A stretch of 64,000 bases of DNA. It comes from Bacteroides caccae (GTDB taxonomy: Bacteria > Bacteroidota > Bacteroidia > Bacteroidales > Bacteroidaceae). The position numbers and the translations under genes were made by a program. The stretch lies in contig NZ_CP022412.2 of NCBI RefSeq assembly GCF_002222615.2, forward strand, positions 1,798,001 to 1,862,000. The letters run 5' to 3'. The notes under the pieces were generated by a model, which was given only the letters and a program-made list of their open reading frames with translations, did no database searches and was not told the origin of the DNA. Within the stretch, counting starts at the first letter, position 1. Each line of letters opens with the position of its first letter. Positions 18,031 through 27,400 of the stretch are shown piece after piece.

Positions 18031-20397
18031 ATGAATATCTTCAGAATCAACAATAAATATGTAGCAGTGGCAATCTTCCTGATGCTTGCTGTTACCTTAC
18101 GGGCACAGGATTATGGTGCATTGCAATATATGTTACAGAAACGCCCTGCAAATGAAAAGTTCGAGAGTAATAGATTCAATGAACATCTCTTTTTCTCTGC
18201 CGGAATAGGACCATACAGCTTGTTAACAAGTGGAGATAGTCAGGATGGAATGGGAATGACCGCTCATCTCTTTATGGGAAAGTGGATTACTCCGGTTCAC
18301 GGACTTCGGATAGGGGTGAATTTGGGTTATCTGCCGTCGAGTATCTACGATTCTAAAATAAAAATGGGTGGCGGCAGCTTGGACTATTTGTTGAATATGT
18401 CCTCCCTGGCATACGGATACAATGCAAATCGTTGTTTTGAGTTAGTAGGGATTGCAGGTATAGAAGCCGGTTATTCTAAGGTGGGTGACAATAGCGATCG
18501 TTCCGAAAAGTATCCGGATTTGAAAGGTGGTGGTCAGCTTTATTATGGTGCTCATCTCGGTTTACAGGGAAATGTACGTCTTTCTTCTACATTGGATTTG
18601 TTTGTAGAGCCACGGATCGGATGGTATAATGACAGTTTTGCGTATACGGAAAATTGGAGAAACTATAAAATGGCTGGTTCAGTTCTGGTAGGTCTGACCT
18701 ATATGCCTGGTGCTCCAATGGGAACTAAGATACATTTCGATGGTTTCGATAATAGCTCCTTCCTGAATCATATGTTTATCTCTTTATCCGGTGGTATCAG
18801 TACACTGAAAGTTCCGGGAATCAAGAATACGATTAAAGGATTAGGTCCCCAGTTCTCTGCCGGAATCGGTAAATGGTTCAGTCCTTCTTCCGGCCTGCGT
18901 TTGTCCGGGACAGTTGGGTTTTCGGACACCCCTTCGGGCAGCGCAAGCGGTTACTTTAAACATGTTGATCTGCATGCTGACTATCTGTTGAATATCAATA
19001 ATGTTCTTTGGGGATATGATGAAGACAGAATATTTAGTCTGATCGGTATTGCCGGAGTTAATCTGGCAGGTACGAAAGGAGTGGATGAAACCGCCAAGTA
19101 TGCTCCGGGAATAGGAGTCGGTGTGCAGGGAAGTTTCCGTATCAACCGTTCTGTGGATTTATTTATAGAACCTCGCCTCAATGTGTATAGTAAGAGATAT
19201 GCAGGAGGTCGTGGAGTAGGTCGCAATACAGATCAGCTCAGAGAGTTGAATTTTGGCTTGACTTATCATACGATTGACCGTGCAGCACGTCCGAAGAACA
19301 GATTCTCAAGCAATCACATCGCAGACAATCTGTTTATGACTTCGGGAATTGGTGTGCAAATGTTCTTGAATAAGACGAACCTTGAAAACTTTGGTTCTTT
19401 AGGTCCGCAGGCTTCTGTTTCTATAGGTAAGTGGTTGAGCCCTTATTCCGGTTTGCGCCTCGTGGGTACAGGTGGATTTTTTACGAACTATGTAGTTCCA
19501 GGAAGTGTTAAAGCGGGCAAACTTAGACATGCCAGCGTCAGTGGCAGTCTTGATTACTTGTGGGGCATAATGTCTACCATGAGTGGATACAATCCCGATC
19601 GTATCTTTGATTTAATAGGTTCGGTAGGTATCAACCTTGCTTATACTTCCAAATCAGACCATAAATTCCAACCGGGTGTTAATGCAAGCATACAGGGATT
19701 ATGGCATGTGAATGATTTTCTCGGTTTGTACATTGAACCGCAGATTCGCTTTTATGGAGATAAATTTATTGAAGGTAATCTGGGCTTTATGCAGAAAGAC
19801 GTGATGGTAGGAGTCAATGCAGGTTTTCACTATCGCTTTGTTCCTTATTCAAAAACAGCCAATCGTAGCGTGTTTGGTCTGGATGACAAGCGTTACTTCA
19901 TTTCCGGTGCACTTGGATTGGGTAGCTTGCTTGTAGCCAACAAAGACTTGGTGAAGAATGCAGGTGTAGAAGCAAAGGGAAGCATTGGTAAATGGTACAC
20001 TCCGTTATCTGCATGGCGGGCAAATGGAACAATTATGTACAAGGCCAAAACGTCGTCAAAGATGAATCTCCATTATGCTGGTTTGGGTATGGATTATATG
20101 ATAAGTCTGGCCACATTGGCAAAAGGATACAGCCCCAATCATGTGATAGATGTTGTTCCTTTTATGGGAGTTACGGCCGGACTGGTACGCCGTTATGGTA
20201 AGTTCCGAGCAGTGCCGGGACTGGATGCTGGTGTGCAGGTAAAACTGAAGGTGGCTTCTTCTTTGTATCTGTACGCCGAACCTAAAATCGGTATCCGTAC
20301 CGATACATACGATGGCTCCGAACAGGGAAGACCTGACCGTGTAACTTCCATGGTAGGTGGATTATTATACAGATTCAAAATGCCTACTTTTCAGTAA
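18031..20397 (+). CDS. Fourfold-repeat outer-membrane beta-rich protein, function unknown
   Basis: 788 residues. A signal peptide ends at RAQ (residue 26). The rest is four copies of one domain of about 165-180 residues, at roughly 50-225, 244-413, 430-603 and 619-782. Each copy has the same landmarks: a GKW(I/F/L/Y)(T/S)P turn (residues 83, 280, 466, 653), an (L)DYL/ADYLL strand, a GY(N/D/S)xxR/H segment, and an L(F/Y)(V/I/A)EP strand end (191, 378, 567, 748), then a closing strand ending in Y, H or RF. The spacing is 181-197 residues. The aromatic, alternating pattern suggests outer-membrane beta-barrel strands: either four small barrels or one very large one. It is the last gene of the operon and ends at a strong terminator. 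I know no named homologue. Confidence 0.7.
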   Translation: MNIFRINNKYVAVAIFLMLAVTLRAQDYGALQYMLQKRPANEKFESNRFNEHLFFSAGIGPYSLLTSGDSQDGMGMTAHLFMGKWITPVHGLRIGVNLGYLPSSIYDSKIKMGGGSLDYLLNMSSLAYGYNANRCFELVGIAGIEAGYSKVGDNSDRSEKYPDLKGGGQLYYGAHLGLQGNVRLSSTLDLFVEPRIGWYNDSFAYTENWRNYKMAGSVLVGLTYMPGAPMGTKIHFDGFDNSSFLNHMFISLSGGISTLKVPGIKNTIKGLGPQFSAGIGKWFSPSSGLRLSGTVGFSDTPSGSASGYFKHVDLHADYLLNINNVLWGYDEDRIFSLIGIAGVNLAGTKGVDETAKYAPGIGVGVQGSFRINRSVDLFIEPRLNVYSKRYAGGRGVGRNTDQLRELNFGLTYHTIDRAARPKNRFSSNHIADNLFMTSGIGVQMFLNKTNLENFGSLGPQASVSIGKWLSPYSGLRLVGTGGFFTNYVVPGSVKAGKLRHASVSGSLDYLWGIMSTMSGYNPDRIFDLIGSVGINLAYTSKSDHKFQPGVNASIQGLWHVNDFLGLYIEPQIRFYGDKFIEGNLGFMQKDVMVGVNAGFHYRFVPYSKTANRSVFGLDDKRYFISGALGLGSLLVANKDLVKNAGVEAKGSIGKWYTPLSAWRANGTIMYKAKTSSKMNLHYAGLGMDYMISLATLAKGYSPNHVIDVVPFMGVTAGLVRRYGKFRAVPGLDAGVQVKLKVASSLYLYAEPKIGIRTDTYDGSEQGRPDRVTSMVGGLLYRFKMPTFQ

Positions 20398-20704
20398 GAA
20401 AGAACTTTAATTTCTAGGTAAATCTCCTTTATTGTTCGTAATAGTCAATAAAGGAGATTTTTGCATTGGTTATTTCTTCTATATTTTCCGTTATCAGTTT
20501 GTTAACTTGGGTGGAATAGAAAGTGTAATGAATAATAATTTTTCCCTTTTTCGAACTATACAATTCAATGGAAATCTCTATTTTTGTTCCCGGTTAGCAA
20601 AATGGGTTAAGTTCTGATTTAATTCTATGTAAGTGATTAATAATCAGTATTAATTATAAATATGCTACTTCTGTCTCACATAATATAAAAAAACATCATG
20701 CAGT
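20398..20704. other. Intergenic region before the MalY/PatB-like gene
   Basis: The 307 bp contain the terminator at 20421-20463 and then AT-rich DNA. TACTTCTG (20666-20673), one base away from TAnnTTTG, lies 32 bp before the next start and may be its promoter. Nothing else is supported. Confidence 0.5.
20421..20463 (+). terminator. Rho-independent terminator of the DUF3575 operon
   Basis: A perfect 14-bp stem (20421-20434 with 20446-20459) with an 11-nt loop is followed by TTTTT. It lies 24 bp after the stop of the repeat protein. Confidence 0.88.
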
Positions 20705-21874
20705 ATGAACTATAATTTTGATGAAATAATAAACCGTAAAGGTACGGATTCCGTAAAATGGGATGCTGTGGAAGGTCGTTGGGGACGCAATGACCTGATT
20801 CCGATGTGGGTGGCCGATATGGATTTCCGTACGGCTCCTTTTGTGATAGATGCTTTGAAGAAACGTTTGGAACACGAAGTGCTCGGATATACTTTTGCCT
20901 GCAAGGAATGGGCGGAGTCTATCATTAACTGGCTGAAAGAACGCCACGGGTGGACGATTAGCGAAGATATGCTGACATTTACTCCCGGCATTGTGCGTGG
21001 ATTGGCTTTTGCCATCCATTGTTTCACGGAGAAAGGAGATAAAGTAATGGTCATGCCTCCTGTTTATCATCCTTTCTTTCTGGTGACACAGAAGAATGAG
21101 CGCGAAGTCGTGTTCAGTCCGCTGATATTGAAAGACGGCCAGTATCATATAGACTTCAACCGTTTCCGCAAAGATGTGCAAGGATGTAAACTGTTGGTTT
21201 TGAGCAATCCTCATAACCCGGGCGGACGTGTATGGACGAAAGAGGAACTTTCTCAAATCGCTGATATCTGTTATGAAAGCGGCACATTGGTTATTTCTGA
21301 CGAGATTCATGCCGATTTGACCTTACCTCCTTACAAGCATTCCACCTTTGCTTTGATTTCAGAAAAAGCACGGATGAATTCACTTGTCTTTATGTCTCCG
21401 AGTAAAGCATTCAATATGCCGGGGCTGGCAAGTTCTTATGCAATTATTGAGAATGACGAACTTCGTCACCGTTTTCAGACCTATATGGAAGCAAGCGAGT
21501 TCAGTGAAGGGCATTTGTTTGCTTATCTTAGTGTGGCTGCCGCTTACAGTCACGGAACAGAATGGCTGGATCAGGTCATTGCCTATATACAGGGAAACAT
21601 TGATTACACCGAACACTATCTGAAAGAACAGATTCCCACTATCAAGATGATCCGTCCGCAAGCTTCTTATCTAATCTTTCTTGATTGCCGCGAATTAGGA
21701 TTGAACCGGGAAGAACTGAATCGTCTGTTTGTGGAAGATGCTCATCTGGCTCTGAATGAGGGCACTACCTTTGGCAAAGAAGGCGAAGGTTTTATGCGAT
21801 TGAATATTGCTTGTCCGCGTGCTACATTAGAACAGGCCTTGAAACAGTTAACGCAGGCGGTTAATAATAGATAG
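20705..21874 (+). CDS. MalY/PatB-family PLP-dependent cystathionine beta-lyase
   Basis: 389 residues, a fold type I aminotransferase-like enzyme. It has the subfamily start DSVKWDAVEGRWG and PMWVADMDFRTAP, then LSNPHNPGGRVWT (Asn168), ISDEIHADL (Asp199, PLP ring nitrogen) and SPSKAFNMPGL with Lys234 as the Schiff-base lysine. Members cleave C-S bonds in cystathionine or cysteine conjugates; in E. coli MalY also represses the maltose regulon. It stands alone, followed by two hairpins. Confidence 0.9.
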   Translation: MNYNFDEIINRKGTDSVKWDAVEGRWGRNDLIPMWVADMDFRTAPFVIDALKKRLEHEVLGYTFACKEWAESIINWLKERHGWTISEDMLTFTPGIVRGLAFAIHCFTEKGDKVMVMPPVYHPFFLVTQKNEREVVFSPLILKDGQYHIDFNRFRKDVQGCKLLVLSNPHNPGGRVWTKEELSQIADICYESGTLVISDEIHADLTLPPYKHSTFALISEKARMNSLVFMSPSKAFNMPGLASSYAIIENDELRHRFQTYMEASEFSEGHLFAYLSVAAAYSHGTEWLDQVIAYIQGNIDYTEHYLKEQIPTIKMIRPQASYLIFLDCRELGLNREELNRLFVEDAHLALNEGTTFGKEGEGFMRLNIACPRATLEQALKQLTQAVNNR

Positions 21875-21953
21875 GATTATAAAGTTATAATCCGGTTATG
21901 ATATTTTCAAAGTATTCTCACCGTTATGAGGGAATTTCATTGCGGTGAGAATA
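21874..21953 (+). terminator. Two inverted repeats after the MalY-like gene
   Basis: GGATTATAA/TTATAATCC (21874-21893, overlapping the stop codon end) is a perfect 9-bp palindrome with 2 nt between. An 11-bp perfect stem follows (21913-21923 with 21943-21953, 19-nt loop). Neither is followed by a T-run, so termination is only possible. Confidence 0.4.
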
Positions 21954-22001
21954 AAACTTGCCAGAATGGTTTGCAAAAAACGTCTTATGGGCAGGAAACT
22001 C

Positions 22002-22032
22002 TTGACAAAGCCTTTTTGATTTTGTATATTTG
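22002..22032 (+). promoter_or_regulatory. Promoter of a short transcript (TTG -20 bp- TATATTTG)
   Basis: TTG (22002-22004) and TATATTTG (22025-22032) are separated by 20 bp, matching the Bacteroides -33/-7 arrangement. It points at the short unit that ends at 22197. Confidence 0.55.
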
Positions 22033-22039
22033 TAGATCC

Positions 22040-22197
22040 AACTATCAATGGATAAAGGAAAAAATTAAAAATAATGAAAAATAAAATAGTGCAATATTAT
22101 AACAATATAATAGTAGTTTCTTGCAGTAGTTAAGCTGTGAGGGATGTCGTATAAACTAAAGGCTGCGAATCTTTATAGGGTTTGTAGCCTTTTTTGT
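22040..22197 (+). ncRNA. Candidate small RNA (about 155 nt) with tiny ORF
   Basis: A promoter at 22002-22032 and a rho-independent terminator at 22162-22197 frame a transcript of about 155 nt with no normal gene. It contains a possible 19-codon ORF (22074-22133, MKNKIVQYYNNIIVVSCSS). The next gene starts 340 bp further on and has its own promoter, so this is unlikely to be simply its leader. It may be a regulatory RNA, a small-protein mRNA, or the remnant of an attenuator. I do not recognise the family. Confidence 0.5.
22162..22197 (+). terminator. Rho-independent terminator of the candidate small RNA
   Basis: GGCTGCGAATC pairs along its length with GGTTTGTAGCC (three G-U pairs, 7-nt loop) and is followed by TTTTTTG. 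Confidence 0.75.
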
Positions 22198-22237
22198 TGC
22201 AAAAAATCATATTTCTATCCTTGATTTCGGAATTTAT

Positions 22238-22295
22238 AGTTTATAATAAACTTGAATACCGTTTATAATAAACTCTTCAATAGTTTATTAAAAAC
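22238..22295. repeat. Three palindromic boxes spaced 22 bp apart
   Basis: AGTTTATAATAAACT (22238-22252), CGTTTATAATAAACT (22260-22274) and AGTTTATTAAAAAC (22282-22295) start exactly 22 bp apart, two helical turns. The first is a perfect dyad. This is the layout of a cooperative operator. They lie 190-250 bp before the promoter of the sigma-factor gene. Confidence 0.55.
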
Positions 22296-22482
22296 GAAGA
22301 GATTGTTTTAATGAGAAGAGTCTGTTTTTTTCTTTTTTTGTTATGGACTGAGATGTCCTTTATGGGAGATTTATAATGAAAAGTAAATGATGCAGATATG
22401 AATGTAATAGATTTGCATCTTTTTAGTATATATTTTTATTGATTAAATTAATGATATTTGATGTTTGCTTAAAAAAGAAGTG

Positions 22483-22490
22483 TATATTTG
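22483..22490 (+). promoter_or_regulatory. -7 promoter element (TATATTTG) for the ECF sigma gene
   Basis: TATATTTG fits TAnnTTTG. TTTG at 22457-22460 lies 22 bp upstream and may be the -33 element. The start codon is 48 bp downstream. Confidence 0.5.
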
Positions 22491-22537
22491 CAAATTATAA
22501 ATAATTGTGACCTGAATCGTCTTAAAATGGCTAAGCA

Positions 22538-23140
22538 ATGTTGATAGAACCTGACATAGAACTGACGGTAGATGAGGATATAGTGCTGTGGCATTCTATC
22601 AGTAGAGGAGATAAGAAAGCCTTCGATGACTTTTTTATGAAGTACTATACCTTATTATATGGGTATAGCCGTTATTATGTGTCTGCAGAAGACGCCAAAG
22701 AAGTGTTGCAGGAATTGATGATGTGGTTATGGGAAAACAGGGCGACTTTTGTGCCGGATACGACTTCTTCTTTACGACAATATCTGATCACTTCTGTCAA
22801 ACGTAGGTGCTTCAATGTACTTCGGAGACAAGAAAAGGAAATACTTGAAGAATCATCGTGGTTTGAGCAAGAGCAGGATGATTATTATGAGTTTATAGAT
22901 TTATCCGTAGTCAATGAACTGCAATCACTTATCCAAGAGGCTATTGACGAATTGCCTTCTTCCTACCGCCAAGCTTTTACTATGCACCGTTTTCAGGACA
23001 AAACCCGTCAAGAGATAGCTGAGACATTGCAAGTGTCTATTAAAACTGTTGATTACCGCATTCAGCAGTCTCTCAAAATTCTGCGGGAGAGATTGAAAGA
23101 TTATCTTCCCATATTAGCTATCTACGGTTTTATATTATAA
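22538..23140 (+). CDS. ECF-type RNA polymerase sigma factor (PUL activator)
   Basis: 200 residues. Region 2 is at about 20-85 (ISRGDKKAFDDFFMKYYTLLYGYSRYY, SAEDAKEVLQELMMWLW) and region 4 at about 140-190 (ELPSSYRQAFTMHRFQDKTRQEIAETLQVSIKTVDYRIQQSLKIL), the helix-turn-helix that reads the -35 box. It should direct transcription of the downstream susC operon when released by the FecR-like anti-sigma factor encoded 124 bp downstream. The pair, with a SusC carrying an STN domain, is the sigma/anti-sigma control module seen mainly in Bacteroides PULs for host glycans. Confidence 0.93.
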   Translation: MLIEPDIELTVDEDIVLWHSISRGDKKAFDDFFMKYYTLLYGYSRYYVSAEDAKEVLQELMMWLWENRATFVPDTTSSLRQYLITSVKRRCFNVLRRQEKEILEESSWFEQEQDDYYEFIDLSVVNELQSLIQEAIDELPSSYRQAFTMHRFQDKTRQEIAETLQVSIKTVDYRIQQSLKILRERLKDYLPILAIYGFIL

Positions 23141-23264
23141 TCTCTCTCATTTTTTTCATCTGCTGATTTTTTTATCGGGTAGTTATAAAAAAAATCATTT
23201 TTTGTTTAGTACATCCTCCGGTTTCTGTGTATTGTATATGTAGGCGGGTAATAAAACGCTTACG

Positions 23265-24293
23265 ATGTCAATTATGCAAGAACAGAAAATGATAGATGAA
23301 TCTTTGCTACTCCGCTATTTTGAAAAAGAGGTCAGCGAAGAAGAGAAAAAAAAGGTAGAGGAATGGATACATAGTTCCGAGGCCAATAGCCGTATGGCTA
23401 AGCAAGTGGCGCGGATCTTTGTAGCTACACGTCTGTTGCATGGCTCGAAAGAGGCATCCCCTCAGCAGGCGTTACAAGATTTTTGGAGCCAGGTAGAACG
23501 GAAGAAACACAGACACATTTGGCGATATATAGGAAAGGTGGCTGCGATATTAGCTCTCCCCGTTCTTATTCTGACTACTATTTATTGGTTTTCAGATAAC
23601 AGTGAAGGAAATGATGCCATTGTGTGGATGGAAGCTCGCGGAAATGAAAGTGAAGTTTGTACTGTACTCTTGCCGGACAGCAGTACGGTTTATTTAAATT
23701 CTCAAGCGACACTAAAGTATCCCACTCACTTTACTAAGGAACGTAGGGTGTATTTAGATGGAGAAGCCTACTTCGTGGTGCGTAAGCAAAATGGTAAACG
23801 TTTCATTGTTCATACTGTTTCAGAGGCTGAAGTCGAAGTGTTGGGAACAGAATTTAATGTCAAGACTAACAGGCAAGGAGCAAGTACGACACTGGTTAGC
23901 GGGGCGGTTAAGTTTATTAGCCGAACGGCTGATAAAAAAGAAAGAGCTGTGTTGATACAGCCGGGACAAAAGATTTCTTATGATGCTAAAACGGGAAAAT
24001 CTAAAGTGGAGGAAGTTGATATAGAAAGAGAAATAGGATGGAAAGACGGAAAAATTGTTCTTGAAGATTGTCCGCTTCAAGAAGCACTTGATATCTTATC
24101 TAAAAAATACCACGTGACATTCCGTATTATCAATGACGAATTGCAAAATAGCCGTTTCACCGGCACAATTAAAAATCAGGGGGTGGAACAGATTATAAAG
24201 AATCTTTCTATTTCTTGTCGGTTTAATTATCGTATTGTAAAGAATAATAGTCCGGGAAACGACGGAGATAGAGCAACAATAGAATTATATTAA
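23265..24293 (+). CDS. FecR-type anti-sigma factor
   Basis: 342 residues; Met4 (MQEQKMIDESLLLRYF) is an alternative start. The cytoplasmic part (1-88) binds the sigma factor, and one membrane segment is at about 89-109 (YIGKVAAILALPVLILTTIYW). The periplasmic FecR domain (about 120-220) has SEVCTVLLPDSSTVYLNSQATLKY as its start and YLDGEAYFVV. A DUF4974-type C-terminal domain (about 255-335, LEDCPLQEALDILSKKYHV) follows; it resembles the STN fold and should contact the SusC N-terminal domain. It sits between sigma factor and receptor, as expected for the signal relay. Confidence 0.92.
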   Translation: MSIMQEQKMIDESLLLRYFEKEVSEEEKKKVEEWIHSSEANSRMAKQVARIFVATRLLHGSKEASPQQALQDFWSQVERKKHRHIWRYIGKVAAILALPVLILTTIYWFSDNSEGNDAIVWMEARGNESEVCTVLLPDSSTVYLNSQATLKYPTHFTKERRVYLDGEAYFVVRKQNGKRFIVHTVSEAEVEVLGTEFNVKTNRQGASTTLVSGAVKFISRTADKKERAVLIQPGQKISYDAKTGKSKVEEVDIEREIGWKDGKIVLEDCPLQEALDILSKKYHVTFRIINDELQNSRFTGTIKNQGVEQIIKNLSISCRFNYRIVKNNSPGNDGDRATIELY

Positions 24294-24340
24294 TCATCTT
24301 AATTATTGACGTACTATGAAAGCACCAACTTGAAAAAAGA

Positions 24341-24443
24341 AACAAAAAAATATAGAAAAGCACTGCCATGCTTTTCTATATTGAAAAAACGAGATCGCTT
24401 GTCTGCCAACAAGCAACAATCATTTTTTACCAATCTTAAATCA
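24341..24443 (-). ncRNA. Candidate cis-antisense RNA upstream of susC (DonS-like)
   Basis: A perfect 14-bp inverted repeat with a 6-nt loop (24349-24362 and 24369-24382) is followed by a T-run only when read on the minus strand, so it looks like a terminator for antisense transcription. About 65 bp upstream on that strand, TTTG (24480-24477) and TAACTTTA (24456-24449) are 20 bp apart, a 7/8 match to the Bacteroides promoter. The implied RNA of about 100 nt lies wholly opposite the susC leader. Antisense RNAs in this position (DonS of B. fragilis) repress sigma/anti-sigma PULs. Confidence 0.55.
24349..24382 (-). terminator. Minus-strand terminator in the susC leader
   Basis: Arms 24349-24362 and 24369-24382 are fully complementary over 14 bp. 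On the minus strand the stem continues into TTTTTTGTTTC; on the plus strand it continues into GAAAAAAC, which has no U-run. Confidence 0.7.
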
Positions 24444-24455
24444 CATTTTAAAGTT

Positions 24456-27400
24456 ATGTATTTATGTAATTACAACCAAAAAAATGTCCGAAAAAATACT
24501 TTTTTATGGGCAATTGGTAAAATACCTTTGTTTATGAGGTTCTTTATTATGTTTATGTTCATGTCCATTGGGATTTCGTATGCTGAGACCGTTCATTCTC
24601 AAAATGCGGCTATGGAATTCCGTTTTCAGGATGTGACTATTGAAAAAGCACTCAAGGAAATCGAAAAAAAGACGGGGTACAATTTCTTTTATAATACGAA
24701 AGATTTTAACGTTAAGCAGAAGATCTCTTTTTCTGCTAAAGGAATGAATTTGTCCGAAGTTCTTAATGGGATATTTGCGAATTCTCAGGTGGATTATGTG
24801 ATAAATGGCACAGATATCGTGTTGAAGCGGAGAGAAGAAGTAAGTAATGTAAGCAATGAGAAATACCAGATTAAAGGTACTGTCCGGGATGGAAATGGAG
24901 AACCCGTTATTGGTGCGTCCGTAGTTTTGAAGGGACATACTGAGACTGGTGTCATCACTGATATTGATGGTAACTTCGTGTTGACAGTACCTGCTAAGAA
25001 AGTGACGTTGAGTATCTCTTATATAGGATATGATCCGGTCAATGTGGAAGCTACGGTAGGCACGTTTGTTAAGGTAGTCATGAAGGAATCTTCACAAACG
25101 TTGAATGAAGTGGTCGTAGTAGGCTATGGTACGCAAAAGAAAGAATCAGTAGTTGGTTCGGTACAGATGGTGAAGCCTGACGAACTGAAAGTTCCCAGTT
25201 CCCAGTTGTCTACAGGTTTTGCTGGACGTTTGGCTGGTGTGGTTGCCGTACAGCGTTCCGGTGAACCGGGGGCTGATGGGGCCGACTTTTGGATTCGCGG
25301 TATTTCTACTTTCAATGGCACAAGGAGTCCATTGATTATCATTGATGGTGTGCAAGCTTCGAGCGGTGACTTGAATGCTATCGATCCGGAAGTTATTGAG
25401 AGTTTCTCCGTGTTGAAAGATGCAACGGCTACAGCGCTTTATGGTTCACGTGGTGCAAACGGTGTGATGATTGTCAAAACCAAATCGGGACGTGAAAGTG
25501 ACAAAGCTATCGTTAATATTCGTTTAGAAAACGCGTATTCCACCCATACCAAAACGCCGAAGTTTGTTGATGGTGTGCGTTATATGGAGATGTACAATGA
25601 AGCCGTGTTGACACGTGGTACAGGTGAGGTGCTTTATTCCGACAATAAGATTGCCGGTACAAGGGCAGGATTGGATCCGCTTATTTATCCTAACGTGAAT
25701 TGGTATGATGAATTGTTCCGTAGCGGGGCTATGAATCAAAATATCAATGTTACTATTCGCGGTGGTTCCAAAAAATTAGATTATTTTAGCAGTGTGTCTG
25801 TCAACCATGATAGTGGTGTGTTGCGTAATACCGATGATTTTAGTTATAAAAATAACCTCAACATCATGCGATATGTGTTCCAAAATAACTTCAATCTGAA
25901 TTTATCTAAATCAAGTAAACTGTCGTTGAACTTGAATGTGCAACTGAGGGACTATTCTGGTCCTACCTCTAATACGAGTGATCTGTTTGGTATGGTTATG
26001 GAATCCAATCCGGTTGATTTTCCGGTACGTTTCCCGGATGACCCAAATGTGGATTACATCCGTTGGGGTGGAAAATCCGGTGGTAAATATAATAGTGGCT
26101 TCCGTAATCCATACGCTGAAATGGCAAGAGGATATCAGTCACAATTTGAAAGTACGGTTATGGCCAACCTGAAATTTGAGCAAAAACTTGATTTCATTAC
26201 CGAAGGTCTTTCTGCAGAAGCTTTGTTCTCGTTCAAAAACTGGAGTAGTACTAACACCAATCGTTCGGCCGGTTACAATCAGTTTCAGGTAATAAACTAT
26301 AATACTGACAATTTATCGGACTACACGTTGAATCGAATTGGTTCTGAACAAAGTACTGTATTGCAGACCTCGAATAAATCGAGTGGTGACCGTCGACTCT
26401 ATATTCAGGCAATGATTAATTATAATCGTACGTTCAATACGGTGCACAATGTATCCGGAATGTTCCTCTACAATCAAGACCAATACAACGGTAACGCTCC
26501 TGAGGATCTCATTGAGTCGCTTCCGCAACGCAAGCAAGGATTTGCCGGTCGCGTCACTTATGCTTATGATTACCGCTATATGGCTGAATTGAACTTCGGA
26601 TACAATGGTAGCGAGAACTTTGCTAAAGGAAACCGTTTTGGTTTCTTCCCTTCCGTGGCAGTAGGATACAATATCAGTCGTGAAAAGTTCTTTGAAAAGT
26701 TCTCTGATGTGGTGAGTAATTTGAAACTGCGTGCATCTTGGGGACTTGTAGGTAATGACCAAATTGGAGGTGAACGTTACATTTATCTTTCAAACATAGA
26801 GTTGGAAAACGGTGATTTGGGATATACAACAGGCCGAGATCAAAACATTTCAAAAAATGGTCCGAAATATATCCGTTATGCCAACAATGATATTACATGG
26901 GAAGTAGGTAGCAAATGGAACTTTGGTATCGACTTGGGTATCAAGAATGAACTGAACATAACGTTCGATATCTTCAAGGAAATACGTAAAGATATCTTTA
27001 TGGAGCGTCAACAGATTCCGGACTACTGGGGTACGAATGGAAAGGATAAATGGATGAACCTTGCGACAAAAATGTATGGTAATCTTGGTAAAGTGGAAAA
27101 TAAGGGACTTGATTTCTCTATCGACTATGTGAAGAGGTTCAATAACGATTTCGATATGTCATTCAAGGGAACATTTACGTATGCCCATAACAAAGTGCTT
27201 GAATATGACGAGCCGGATTTCCAGAAATATCCCAATATCTCACGTGTGGGACATTCTGTTGACCAACAGCTTTTGTACATTGCCGAACGTCTCTTTATCG
27301 ATGATTCCGAGGTACAACGTAATCCGAAACAAAACCTTGGAGGCTGGGTGAGCGGAGGTGATATCAAATACAAGAACTTGCCGGACGTAAACGGTAATTA

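Larger units (their letters stand above)
21875..22537. other. Long intergenic region upstream of the PUL
   Basis: The 663 bp contain, in order, the hairpins after the MalY-like gene, the small-RNA unit (22002-22197), the three 22-bp-spaced boxes (22238-22295), an AT-rich stretch (22296-22450) with nothing supported, and the sigma-factor promoter at 22483-22490. Confidence 0.6.

Noticed and set aside
22238..22295. CRISPR-like array
   Set aside because: Three 15-bp repeats with 7-bp gaps are too short for repeats and spacers and no cas gene is nearby. An operator is more likely.
24306..24455. N-terminal extension of SusC from a TTG codon
   Set aside because: The start would be TTG, the residues have no signal-peptide or domain character, and the stretch contains a 14-bp hairpin that fits a terminator on the other strand. 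The ATG at 24456 gives a normal receptor.
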